The notes under the pieces were generated by a model, which had not been told where the DNA came from, searched no databases, and saw only the letters and a list, made by a program, of their open reading frames with translations. A stretch of DNA of 64,000 nt, taken from positions 106,924 through 170,923 of the forward strand of contig NZ_JASCTH010000012.1 in NCBI RefSeq assembly GCF_030009775.1. Reading direction: 5' to 3'. Origin of the DNA: Actinoplanes sandaracinus (lineage in GTDB: Bacteria; Actinomycetota; Actinomycetes; Mycobacteriales; Micromonosporaceae). The first letter of the stretch is position 1. Every line of letters begins with the position of its first letter. Positions 31,238-40,402 of the stretch are shown piece by piece. Both the position numbers and the translations under genes were made by a program.

Positions 31238-34200
31238 TCAGGTCATGTCGACGGCGAACGCCTCGTCCCGCACGTCGGGGACGGGGTGTTCCCGCAGCGC
31301 GAGCAGGAGTTCCCGCCACGGCGACGCCCAGCCGAAGGCGTCGCCCGACGCGGTCAGCGCGACCGCGAGCAGCCCGCCCGCCAGGTCCCCGCGGCCGGCC
31401 AGCCGGGTGATCACCGGTCGCAGGGTGTCCGCGTCGACCAGTTGCGGAAGCTGCCGCAGCCGGTCGCCGGCCTGGTCGGCGGCGCGGACCGCGAGCACCG
31501 GCCGGCCCGCGCACAGGTCGGCCACCTCGTCCAGGTTGTCCAGCCGGCCGAGCGCCACCAGAACCGGCACCGCGACGGCGAGATGGCCGGGCCGGCCGGC
31601 GAGCCGCCGGATCTCCGGGATGGACCGGGCACGGGCCACCGTCGACGCGATCGTCGGCACGGCCCGGGCCAAAGTGTCCACACGCCGGACGGCCGGCCGG
31701 TCGCTTCCGGGCCCGGCGGGCCGGGTCTCGGCGGCGTCGCGGGCCGCGAGCCGGCCGTACGCGTCGTCGAACCAGCCGGGTCCGGCCGCCGGGATCAACT
31801 GGCCGGCAGCGTGGACGTCGAGGTCTACGTCGAGGTCGGTGAGCCGGTCCACGACGAGTCCGGTGACGTCGCCCGCCCACGGCGCCCAGGAGGCGAGCCG
31901 GAGGAAGGCGGTGCGCCGGATCTCCCGGTCCTGTCCCCGGCAGGCGGCGAGGATCAGACCCGCGTAGCGGGCCCGGTGCGCGACCGGGACCAGGTCGGGC
32001 CGGGCGTCGAGGACGGCCTGGTGCTCCTCCCGGCTGCCGCCTCCGGCCTGGTCGAGGATCAGCCAGCTCACCTCGTTCTCCAGGTGCTGGCGGGCGGCGG
32101 AGACGATCGCCGCGCGCACGTCGCGGTGCTGGCCGTCGGTGCGGTAGGCCGCCAGCAGCGTCGCCATGGCCGACGCCGGCCCGTAGTGGGCCAGCAGCCG
32201 GACCGCCTCCTTCCGGCTGGTGATCTTGCTGGGCCCGGCGAGGACCGGGCCGATCAGGCCGGGCAGCCGTGCCGGCGGGACGAACCGGACCGCCCGGTCC
32301 GCGGCGTAGAGGGCGACCCGGGCCCGGCCGCCGCCCGCGTGGGCGAGCAGCACCGGCAGCGCCTCGTCGGGCCGGTCGGTCCAGACCAGCGCGCCGAGCG
32401 CCGCCTCCGCCAGCATCACCTCGGGCGCGCCGGCGAACCGCAGCGCCAACTCCCGGCCGGCGCCGGGCACCCGGGCGGCCACCCGCAACGCGGACGCCCG
32501 GTGGTGTTGCGGCACCTCGGCGTCCTCGACGACCCGTTCCATCAGGTCGACGAGGCGACGCTGCTGGCGGGGCAGCCACCGTTCGGCGCGTTCGACGCCG
32601 GACGGCACCCAGCGCAGACCCTCCTCCACGAACCGGCCGCGGGGCCGGCGGGCGAACACCACGTCGAGCAGGTCGGTGCGGTTCGTGCAGACGGTTCGCC
32701 ACACCACCGGGACGGCGACGGCGGTCGGATCGGCGGCCAGCACTTCGGCGACCCGTTCCGATCGGGTGCGCGGGTCGTCGAGCCACAGGCCGATCGCGGT
32801 CCGGGCGGTGGACTCCAGCACGTTCGGCGCGAACGACCGGCGCAGCATCTCCTGCAGCGCCGGGATGTGGTGGGCACGCCTGCCGAACGCCCGGGCCAGG
32901 GTGAACAGCAGGCCGTGCGCGCCCCGCCGCGCCGCCGCCTCCACCCCGGGGCGCAACCGGTCGAAGACCTCCACCTCCTGGCCCCGGCGCAGCGCCAGGG
33001 CCGGCGGCAGGAAACGGTCGTTGAGCCGGTGGAAGGTGGACAGCGCCCACTCGGCGAGTTCCGGCACGCCGGCGTGGTGGCGCAGCACCTCTCCGGCGAG
33101 CCGGCCGAGCGCGTACGTCGTGGCGTACGAGGCGTCGCGGGCCTCGGCGGCGTCGGTGGCGATCCGCGTCAGGTCGGGCGTGGCGGCGGCGGTGAGCAGC
33201 CGGCCGGCCCCGGCGAGCGCCTCCAGCGCCGCCGACCGGACCGGGTCCTGCTCGTTGCGCAGCCCCACCAGGCGCCCGGTCACCTCGGCGACCGGCCCGG
33301 TGGCACGGGTCCGCAGCGCGGCGGCGACCAGCAGCGACCAGCCGGCGGCCCGCACGGTCGCGTCGCCGGAGCGGATCGCCGGCTCCAGGGCGGCGGACGC
33401 CTCCGGCCACGGCAGATAGGCGCTCCACTCCCGCACCTGCGACTCGTGCTCGCGGACGGCCGGCAGCGCGAGGACGCGCGCGGCCTCACGGAACCGGACG
33501 GCGGCCGGCAGCACGTCCATCACCCGCGACGGCGGGATCCGCGTCGCGGTGTCCACATCGGCCAGGGCGGCGTCGTAGAGGCCACCGCGGCGAGCCGGCG
33601 GCAGGGCGGCGAGCAGGCCGGCCAACGCCTGAGCGTGGTCGCGCACCGCCCGGGCGAGCGGGACGAGACGGTCGTCCGGCAGCGCGGCGAGCCGGCGCAG
33701 CAGGGTGCGCGGCAGCGTCTGGCGCCGCAGCCAGGCGGCACGGCCGGGCGCGGTCAGCAGGGCGGCGACCCGGTCCGGGTGGTGCGCGGCGAGCCGCCGG
33801 TACGCGCTGAGCGGGCCGGGCAACTGGTCCTCCGGCGCGAACCGGTCCAGCAGGTCGAGGACCGCGGGGTCGCCGTTCAGCACGGCCGCGGCGGTCGCCG
33901 GACTCCACACCAGCGACCGGTGTTCGGGCTTGGCGGCGGCGAGCCGTTCCCGGACGCGGTCGTGCACCACGTCCTGATGGGTACGGGCCACGGCGCTCAG
34001 GTTCACCACGTGTTCCAGGTCCGGCAGCATCGTCCGTACCGTCTCGGCCGAGCAGCCCGGCAGCAGCGCCGCCGCCTCCGCCGGACCGTGCGCCGCGAGA
34101 ACCTCGATGATCAGCGCGTCGGCGACCGCCGGCCGCCGCAGGCGGCGCAGCACCCGGTAGATCCGGCGGCGGTCCACGGCCGCCAGGTCGCCGACGTCGC

Positions 34201-34531
34201 CGACGGGAAGCCCGGCGCGCACCGCGGCCTCGAGCGCCACCGACCGCAGACCCGGCACCGGGTCGCGGGTGGCCGCCGTGACCGCCTCGACGTCGCCGAT
34301 GACCGCGGCCGCGATCAGCGCCAGGTGCCGCTCGTAGGCGCCCTCCCGCCACAGGTCGGCGCAGACCGCGGCCCGGTCGGGGGCGGTCCGCGCCCAGGCG
34401 GCGACGTGGTCGAGCCGCCGCGGGTAGGGCAGCGGGTCCAGCACGGCGAGCAGTCGGCGAGTCGAGGCGATCACGCCGAGCATTCTGCCGGGGCGGGCGC
34501 CACCCCCGCCCTTCTTTTCCACCCGGCTCAC
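31238..34531 (-). CDS. large HEAT-like alpha-solenoid protein
   Basis: A 1097-residue protein built almost entirely of short helical repeats rich in Ala, Leu, Arg and Pro, for example RSAALEALAGAGRLLTAAAT and QHHRASALRVAARVPGAGRE, which match HEAT/ARM-type packing. No enzymatic motif or membrane segment is visible. It ends six bases from the convergent secreted-protein gene. The GTG at 34531 is used; an ATG at 34483 would trim 16 Gly/Lys-rich residues and is equally plausible. Probably a scaffold. Confidence 0.75.
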   Translation of the reverse strand: MSRVEKKGGGGARPGRMLGVIASTRRLLAVLDPLPYPRRLDHVAAWARTAPDRAAVCADLWREGAYERHLALIAAAVIGDVEAVTAATRDPVPGLRSVALEAAVRAGLPVGDVGDLAAVDRRRIYRVLRRLRRPAVADALIIEVLAAHGPAEAAALLPGCSAETVRTMLPDLEHVVNLSAVARTHQDVVHDRVRERLAAAKPEHRSLVWSPATAAAVLNGDPAVLDLLDRFAPEDQLPGPLSAYRRLAAHHPDRVAALLTAPGRAAWLRRQTLPRTLLRRLAALPDDRLVPLARAVRDHAQALAGLLAALPPARRGGLYDAALADVDTATRIPPSRVMDVLPAAVRFREAARVLALPAVREHESQVREWSAYLPWPEASAALEPAIRSGDATVRAAGWSLLVAAALRTRATGPVAEVTGRLVGLRNEQDPVRSAALEALAGAGRLLTAAATPDLTRIATDAAEARDASYATTYALGRLAGEVLRHHAGVPELAEWALSTFHRLNDRFLPPALALRRGQEVEVFDRLRPGVEAAARRGAHGLLFTLARAFGRRAHHIPALQEMLRRSFAPNVLESTARTAIGLWLDDPRTRSERVAEVLAADPTAVAVPVVWRTVCTNRTDLLDVVFARRPRGRFVEEGLRWVPSGVERAERWLPRQQRRLVDLMERVVEDAEVPQHHRASALRVAARVPGAGRELALRFAGAPEVMLAEAALGALVWTDRPDEALPVLLAHAGGGRARVALYAADRAVRFVPPARLPGLIGPVLAGPSKITSRKEAVRLLAHYGPASAMATLLAAYRTDGQHRDVRAAIVSAARQHLENEVSWLILDQAGGGSREEHQAVLDARPDLVPVAHRARYAGLILAACRGQDREIRRTAFLRLASWAPWAGDVTGLVVDRLTDLDVDLDVHAAGQLIPAAGPGWFDDAYGRLAARDAAETRPAGPGSDRPAVRRVDTLARAVPTIASTVARARSIPEIRRLAGRPGHLAVAVPVLVALGRLDNLDEVADLCAGRPVLAVRAADQAGDRLRQLPQLVDADTLRPVITRLAGRGDLAGGLLAVALTASGDAFGWASPWRELLLALREHPVPDVRDEAFAVDMT

Positions 34532-34566
34532 TGCCGCACCCCGGAGGATGCGCGGCCGGGCCGGCT

Positions 34567-36543
34567 GTGATGATCAGCGGCATGCTGAGGGGCTTGTCAC
34601 GGTGGTGGACGGCTGTCGCCGGCCTGGGCGGCTGCCTTCAGATCCTGCTGGTCAAGTCCGCCGGCGAGGTCTCCTACTCACCGCGCCACGACGTGTACGG
34701 CTATGACCGCCACCTCGGCGACGAGTCGTCGCTCATCAGTCTCGTGCCGACCGCCGCCACCGTCCTCGCCCTGTGCCTGCTGCGATGGTGGCCGTGCCTG
34801 CTGGCGGCGGGCAGCCTGCTCGCCGTGCCCTTGGCCGGTCACCCGACGGCCGCCGGGCCCTGGACCGTCGCGCTGCACGTCTCGCTCACCGCGGCGTTTC
34901 CGCTGCTGGTCGTCGGTGTCCTCGGCGCCGTGCAGGGACTGAGCCGCGACGCGCCCGGCCTGGGCGCGGCCGTGGCCGGGCTGGCCGCGGGCGCCGTGCT
35001 GTTCGGCGGCGCACTCGCCGGCGAGCCGCCGTCGACGGCATCACCGGCCACGTTCGTCTGGCGTGTGGCGATGCTGGTGGCCGGGCTGGCGGGCATCGCT
35101 GCCGCGCTCAGGTCGTGGCGGCGCGGCGACGCCGCCGCCGACGCGCCGGGCGCCGGGGTGTGGCAGCGCCTGCGGCTCGTGATCGGGGCCGGGGCCGCGG
35201 TGCTCCTGATATCGCCGCTGTCGGTACGGCCCATCGGCCGGCTCGGGTACTGGCTGGGCGTCGAGTCGAGCACGTTCGCCCGGTATCCCCTGGCGAGGAT
35301 CGCCATCATCGGCGCGGTGGTGCTGGTGCTCGGAACCGGGCTCGCCGCTCTCGCCGGGAAGTGGCCCCTGGCCGGCGCGGCCACCGTCGTGGTCGTACAG
35401 ATCGGGGCCTCGACGCCGCTGATGCTCGCGTTCGCCGCCCTCCGCCCCGAGCCGTCGGCGCGCTGGCTCGGCGCGCTCGCCGGTGTGGCGATCGGCGCGG
35501 CGGCCGCCGCGAGCCGGTGGCGGGTCGCGATGGCCGCCGCGCTCACGGTGAGCGCGGCGACGGCGTTGTTCATCATGTACGAGGCCGCCGGCGGCCGCCC
35601 GGAGAAGATGGTGCAGCAGCACCGCGTGGTACCGGCCCTGGTCCTTCTGGTGCTCGTGTGCGCGGCGGCGACCGCGGTGGTCGCGGCGACCGCGCCGGTT
35701 CTCGCACCGCGCGGCGCGGTGCCGGCGGTGCTCGGCCCGTTCGCCGCCGTGCTGACCCTCGCCGGGACGTACACGACGCAGGTGAGTTTCGTGCGCGGCC
35801 GCACACCGGTCGAGTTCACCCTCCACCCGGTGCCGCACACGGTCGTCGCCGGCTACCTCCTGCTGGCGGCGGCCGCGGCCATCGCAGCGCTGGGCGTCGC
35901 CCACCACATGACCGAGCGGTGGGCGGAACGCAAGCAGGCCGAACTGATCCGGCGGGAGGCGGCGGCCGCGGAGCGGGACCGGCTGGCCCGCCCGATTCAC
36001 GACGGCGTGTTGCAGGTGCTCGCCCTGGTCCAGCGGGAGGGCGCCGGCCTCGGCGGGCGGGGCGCGCAGTTGGCGGCGCTGGCGGCCGAGCAGGAGGCGG
36101 CACTGCGCAACCTGCTCAACAGCGGCGGCGCACCCACCGGCTCGGCCTCCGAGACGAACCTCCAGGCCGCGCTCACCGCGCTGTCGAGTCCGTCGGTGGA
36201 GGTCTCCGCGCCGGCGACGCCGGTCGTGCTGCCGGCCGGCACGGTCGCCGAGATCACCGCGGCGGTGCAGGCCGCCGTGGACAACGTCCGCCAGCACGCC
36301 GGCGCCGGCGCGCGGACCTGGATCCTCCTGGAGGACGAGAGCGACGGCGTACGGGTGACCGTGCGCGACGACGGTGTCGGCTTCGACCCGCGGCGGCTGG
36401 GCGAGGCCGCTCGTGCCGGCCGGCTCGGAGTGGCGCAGTCGATGCGCGGGCGGATCAGCGACCTCGGCGGCCGCACGACGATCCACAGTCGTCCCGGCGA
36501 AGGCGCCGAGGTCGAGTTCTGGGTGCCGCGGCGACGCCGGTAG
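34567..36543 (+). CDS. orphan sensor histidine kinase (NarL-type HisKA_3)
   Basis: A 658-residue kinase. Up to about 445 it holds roughly 12 hydrophobic segments, an unusually large membrane sensor. The dimerisation helix has RDRLARPIHDGVLQVLALVQ with the phospho-His in IHDG; the acidic residue usual two positions before the His is Pro. The ATPase part includes VQAAVDNVRQHAGAG and VRDDGVGFDP. No response regulator gene lies next to it, so its partner must be elsewhere. GTG at 34567 and ATGs at 34570 and 34582 are possible starts. Confidence 0.85.
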   Translation: MMISGMLRGLSRWWTAVAGLGGCLQILLVKSAGEVSYSPRHDVYGYDRHLGDESSLISLVPTAATVLALCLLRWWPCLLAAGSLLAVPLAGHPTAAGPWTVALHVSLTAAFPLLVVGVLGAVQGLSRDAPGLGAAVAGLAAGAVLFGGALAGEPPSTASPATFVWRVAMLVAGLAGIAAALRSWRRGDAAADAPGAGVWQRLRLVIGAGAAVLLISPLSVRPIGRLGYWLGVESSTFARYPLARIAIIGAVVLVLGTGLAALAGKWPLAGAATVVVVQIGASTPLMLAFAALRPEPSARWLGALAGVAIGAAAAASRWRVAMAAALTVSAATALFIMYEAAGGRPEKMVQQHRVVPALVLLVLVCAAATAVVAATAPVLAPRGAVPAVLGPFAAVLTLAGTYTTQVSFVRGRTPVEFTLHPVPHTVVAGYLLLAAAAAIAALGVAHHMTERWAERKQAELIRREAAAAERDRLARPIHDGVLQVLALVQREGAGLGGRGAQLAALAAEQEAALRNLLNSGGAPTGSASETNLQAALTALSSPSVEVSAPATPVVLPAGTVAEITAAVQAAVDNVRQHAGAGARTWILLEDESDGVRVTVRDDGVGFDPRRLGEAARAGRLGVAQSMRGRISDLGGRTTIHSRPGEGAEVEFWVPRRRR

Positions 36544-36692
36544 CCCGGCACGACCGCTTCCTGACGTCTCCTCGTCCTCAGGGCGGCGGTCCGCACCGGG
36601 TCGCCGTTCCGGCGTCGCTGTGTGAACAGACCAGGACCCGGCTGCCGGTCCTACGAGGCTTTCGAGTGGCCCCTGTGGAGTGACCCGCCCCG

Positions 36693-37676
36693 CTAGCTCA
36701 TGGCCACCGCGGACGGCTCCTCGACATCGAACTCCTCCAGCCCGGAGGCCGGTGCCGAGGCCGACGTCGCGGGCGGCTCGGGGCGCAGGTCACGGCCGGC
36801 GATCTCGACCAGATGATGCCGCAGCGACCGGGCGGCGGCGCTCAGCGGCCGCTCCCGGTGGCGCATCACCCCGATCGGCGGGTGCACCGGCGGCGGGTGC
36901 AGATGCCGGACCGCGATCACCGGGCCGCCCGGCTGCTCCGCCACCGTCCGCGACAGCAGTCCCACCCCGAGACCCGCCGCCACCAGCTCCCGGACCGCGG
37001 GCAGGCTGTGCGTCTCGAAGTGCACCCGGGGCAGGAACCCCGCCGCCCGGGCGGCGTCCTCCAGGATCCAGCGCAGGCCGCTGCCCGGCGGCATGCTCAC
37101 GAACGGCTCGTCACGCACCTCACCGAGGGTGAGCCGGCCGCCGCCGGCCATCGTGTGCCCCGGCGGCAGGGCGAGCACCAGCTGCTCGTCGGCGAGCGGC
37201 ACCGCGTCGAAGCGGGGTGGCAGGTCGGCGTGCAGCGGACCGATCACCAGGTCGAGTTCGCCGGTGTCGCAAGCGCCGAGCAGCCCGGTCACCCGGCCCG
37301 ACCGCAGCCGCACCGCGATCCCCGGGTACCGGTCCCGGAACCGGGTCAGCGCCCCCGCCAGGTCGTAGGGCCCGAGGGCGGCGGTCGCCCCGATCGTCAC
37401 CCGGCCGCTGACCACGGCGGTGATCTCGGTCATCTCGCTGCGGGCGCCGTCCAGCTCGGCCAGGATCCGTCGGGCCCGCGCCACGAACATCTCGCCCGCC
37501 GGGGTCAGCGCCACCCGGCGGGTGGTCCGGGCGAACAGGGTCACGCCGAGCTCCACTTCGAGGGCCCGCACCTGCGCCGACACCGCGGACTGGGCCACGT
37601 GCAGCCGCTCGGCCGCCCGGGTGAACCCGCCGTACCGGGCCACCGCCTCGACGTAGCTGAGCTGCCGGATCTCCAC
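36693..37676 (-). CDS. LysR family transcriptional regulator
   Basis: A 327-residue LysR regulator. The winged HTH is at the N-terminus (IRQLSYVEAVARYGGFTRAA, HVAQSAVSAQVRALE, ELGVTLFART), followed by the effector domain, with GRVTIGATAALGPYDLAGAL as its first strand. The GTG at 37676 gives the usual MEIRQL-like start; a GTG at 37709 would add 11 residues. A short acidic/Ala-rich tail extends past the family end. It lies downstream of the MFS transporter gene in the same direction, and its target is unclear. Confidence 0.87.
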   Translation of the reverse strand: MEIRQLSYVEAVARYGGFTRAAERLHVAQSAVSAQVRALEVELGVTLFARTTRRVALTPAGEMFVARARRILAELDGARSEMTEITAVVSGRVTIGATAALGPYDLAGALTRFRDRYPGIAVRLRSGRVTGLLGACDTGELDLVIGPLHADLPPRFDAVPLADEQLVLALPPGHTMAGGGRLTLGEVRDEPFVSMPPGSGLRWILEDAARAAGFLPRVHFETHSLPAVRELVAAGLGVGLLSRTVAEQPGGPVIAVRHLHPPPVHPPIGVMRHRERPLSAAARSLRHHLVEIAGRDLRPEPPATSASAPASGLEEFDVEEPSAVAMS

Positions 37677-37724
37677 CTCCCGATGGTGCTCACCCACCCC
37701 ACCGGCCACCCGGGTTTCACCCTG

Positions 37725-37746
37725 AAATCAGCTCATCTGCTGATTT
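37725..37746. promoter_or_regulatory. perfect dyad between MFS stop and lysR start
   Basis: AAATCAGC (37725-37732) and GCTGATTT (37739-37746) are perfect arms around six bases. It may be a LysR autoregulatory site or a terminator for the MFS gene, since it lies 26 bases past that stop; the sequence alone does not decide. Confidence 0.5.
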
Positions 37747-37771
37747 TGTGCGGTTGACCCACACCGGCCAC

Positions 37772-39016
37772 TCAGGGCACGGTCTTCTTCGCCGACGGCG
37801 CCGTGGCGTCGGCGGCGCTGGTCAGGTGCCGCACATCCGGCACCGTGACGACGGCCAGACAGGTCGCCACGATCACCGCGGCGCCGGTGACCAGCAGGAT
37901 CCCCGGCCCCACGACGTGGGCGAGGAACCCGACGAGGACATAGCCCAGTGGCAACGTCACCAGCGAGCCGAACCAGTCGTAGGCGCTGACCCGGGACAGC
38001 ACCTGCCGCGGCACGTTCGCCTGGAGGGTGGTGTCCCACAGCGCCCCGAAGACGCCCATGCCCGTCCCGGCGACGAACCCGGCCGCCACCACCACGGGCA
38101 GCGGAGCGGACAGCGCCAGGGTCAGCAGCGCCGGCACGAACGCCATCAGCCCGGCCATGGCCGTCAGCAGCGGCCGCCGTGCCGTGAACCGCACCATCAA
38201 CAGTCCACCGGCGACCGCTCCCGCACCGAAACCGCCGAGGATGAACCCCCACCCGCGGGCGCCGCCGAGCCCGTCGGCCGCGATCTGCGGGCCGAGCACC
38301 AGATAGGCCGGCATCGCGGTCAGGTGGATGAGGCTGAACTGCGCCACGATCGACCACAGCCAGCGCCGGGACCGGAACTCGGCCCAGCCGTCACGCAGAT
38401 CCGCGAACAGACTCGACGCAGCCGGCCGCGGCGCGACGGCGTCGCGCGGGATCGCCATCAGGAACAGCGCACTGACCAGGTAGGACCCGGCGTCGACGGC
38501 GAACACGATGCCCGGGTCGAAGGCGGCCACCAGCACCCCGCCCAGCGCCGGCCCGGCGAGGCTGCTGACGGAACGGCCGAAGCCGAGCAGCGCATTGGCC
38601 CGCTGCAGGCTCGCCGCTCCGGCGAGCGACGGGACGAGCCCGCTCAGGGCCGGGCGGAAGAACGCGCTGCCCAGCCCGTCGACCGCGGCGAACAGCATCA
38701 GGGCGGCGAGTGGCACGTGGCCGGTGAACATCCAGACCGCCAGCAGCCCCTGGCTCACCGCCCGCACCAGGTCGGTGATCAGCATCAGGGTCCGGCGTGG
38801 AACCCGGTCCGCCAGCACGCCGCCGACCAGGATGAACCCCACGGTCGGCAGGCGGCTCGCCCCGAGGACCAGGCCGATGCCCGCCACGCCGTGGCCGCTG
38901 CCCAGAACGGCGAACGCCAGCGCGATCGGGGCCATCTGGGAGCCGATGAGCGAGGTGTAGAAACCGGCCAGCAGGTTGCGCATCGGACGGCTGAGCGATG
39001 GCGGCCGGCTACCCAT
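37772..39016 (-). CDS. MFS transporter (MFS_3/enterobactin-exporter-like)
   Basis: A 414-residue transporter with about 12 membrane helices. It has the loop 2-3 motif GGVLADRVPRRTLMLITDLV and the helix segment SSLAGPALGGVLVAAFDPGI typical of MFS_3 drug or siderophore exporters. The ATG at 39016 lacks a clear Shine-Dalgarno sequence; an ATG at 38983 is an alternative. Upstream in-frame sequence up to 39349 has no family similarity. Confidence 0.88.
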   Translation of the reverse strand: MGSRPPSLSRPMRNLLAGFYTSLIGSQMAPIALAFAVLGSGHGVAGIGLVLGASRLPTVGFILVGGVLADRVPRRTLMLITDLVRAVSQGLLAVWMFTGHVPLAALMLFAAVDGLGSAFFRPALSGLVPSLAGAASLQRANALLGFGRSVSSLAGPALGGVLVAAFDPGIVFAVDAGSYLVSALFLMAIPRDAVAPRPAASSLFADLRDGWAEFRSRRWLWSIVAQFSLIHLTAMPAYLVLGPQIAADGLGGARGWGFILGGFGAGAVAGGLLMVRFTARRPLLTAMAGLMAFVPALLTLALSAPLPVVVAAGFVAGTGMGVFGALWDTTLQANVPRQVLSRVSAYDWFGSLVTLPLGYVLVGFLAHVVGPGILLVTGAAVIVATCLAVVTVPDVRHLTSAADATAPSAKKTVP

Positions 39017-39069
39017 GAATGGGAGTTTGCCATAGTCGAACGGACAAATGGACCGCCGCGAATCCGGGG

Positions 39070-40086
39070 TCAGCTGTTCGCGCCGGTCACCGCGGCGACG
39101 AGGGCGACCTCGCCGCTGGTGCCCACGTCGAACAGGATCGTCGTCAGGCCGCTGCGGGTGAGCAGTTCGATCACCCCGGCCCGGTCGAGGAGACGGTACC
39201 GGTAGACCAGCATCCGCTCGCCCGCCTCGAACGCGACGGCGTGCGGGCCGGACGCGCCGTCGATGCGGATGGTGACCGGACGCCGGAACCTGAGCCCGGT
39301 CCAGACCTCGCTGCGGCCCGGGTCGAAACCGCGCTCCGTCTCGTACCACCGGGGGTCGAGGTTGAGCAGGTCGACGGCGGCCTGATGGATCGGCAGCAGC
39401 GGGGCGCCGGCCTCCACGTGGTCCAGGAACGCCGGCCGGTTGAACCCGACATCGAAGCGCACCGTCAGCACCAGCAGGTCCGCGGGCGACAGCGCGGCGC
39501 CGACGCGGCGCAGGAACTGTTCCGGCTCGGCCATGTTGAACACGGTGCCACCGGTCAGCAGGACGAACCGGCCCGGCCCGCCGCCGGGCCGGGCCGGGAG
39601 CACACCGGCCAGGTCGGGCCCGGTGAAGTCGCCGTGCCGGAACTCCAGACGCGCGGCCTCGCCGGGGAACCAGGCGCGCAGGTTCCGGGCCGCCAGGTCG
39701 AGCAGGCCGGTGCTGATGTCGATGCCGCGGTAGCCGGCGAACCGGCCGGCGGCGACCAGCGCGTGCAGCAGTGCCCGCGCCGGCCTGCCGGTGCCGGGCC
39801 CCAGGTCGATCACCTCGACCGGCGTGTCCGCCGGACCGTGGGCGAGCAGACCGGCGGCACTGTTCCGCAGCAGCAGGTGGTATTCCTGGGTGGGGGCGGC
39901 CCGCTGGTGGGGGATGCCCTCGGTCGAGGCCCGCCAGAGCGCGGCGCCGTCCCCGAGATAGGTGAACTCCTGCGGGAACTCCCGGCGCCCGGTGAGGACC
40001 TCGGCGAGAGTGTCGGCCTGCGCCGGCGAGAAGACACGGTAGAACTGCTCTCGCGGTGAGACGACGCGGTCATCGGTGTCCGGCAC
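39070..40086 (-). CDS. EgtD-like SAM-dependent methyltransferase
   Basis: A 338-residue protein with motif I EVIDLGPGTGRPARALLHAL near residue 92, RGIDISTGLLDLAARNLRAW as the acidic loop region and a long C-terminal module (VTIRIDGASGPHAVAFEAGE, then ERMLVYRYRLLDRAGVIELL). Length and order resemble histidine-N-alpha methyltransferases (EgtD, Methyltransf_33), but the usual N-terminal tyrosine-rich segment is not obvious and no other ergothioneine genes are nearby. The methyltransferase call is firm; the EgtD relation is tentative. Confidence 0.7.
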   Translation of the reverse strand: MPDTDDRVVSPREQFYRVFSPAQADTLAEVLTGRREFPQEFTYLGDGAALWRASTEGIPHQRAAPTQEYHLLLRNSAAGLLAHGPADTPVEVIDLGPGTGRPARALLHALVAAGRFAGYRGIDISTGLLDLAARNLRAWFPGEAARLEFRHGDFTGPDLAGVLPARPGGGPGRFVLLTGGTVFNMAEPEQFLRRVGAALSPADLLVLTVRFDVGFNRPAFLDHVEAGAPLLPIHQAAVDLLNLDPRWYETERGFDPGRSEVWTGLRFRRPVTIRIDGASGPHAVAFEAGERMLVYRYRLLDRAGVIELLTRSGLTTILFDVGTSGEVALVAAVTGANS

Positions 40087-40402
40087 TCGCCGAGCATAGG
40101 CGATCGCCGATGCCGTTGACGGCGGGCCACTCCCTGGCGAGCGGTTCGCGCGATGAACAGCGCGTCGACCATCCCCCTTCTCACTCCAGGCCCTCGCGCG
40201 GGGTGGCGCCGGAACACCCGGTCCCGAACAGGCCCGGTCCGGCGGCGGCGGGACCGCCCGGTCCCCGAAGTCGTCGAGCCCGGCCGAGGTCAGGCGCGCG
40301 CGAACCCGATCAGCAACGCCACCGTCCCGATTCCTCGCCGATTCGATGAGTTGACCGGCACGACGCTATGACTCCGGACACCCCAACTTCCCGGATCCAC
40401 GG
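40087..40402. other. intergenic region without recognised features
   Basis: A 316-base gap between the divergent EgtD-like and sulfatase-family genes. Short open frames here have no recognisable similarity or ribosome-binding site, and no clear repeat or hairpin was found. It presumably holds the two promoters. Confidence 0.5.

Noticed and set aside
31286..34570. A 1094-codon plus-strand open frame antisense to the HEAT-like gene
   Set aside because: Gln/Arg/Gly-rich composition without domains; both strands stay open because of GC bias, and only the minus strand shows helical repeats and a normal amino acid mix.
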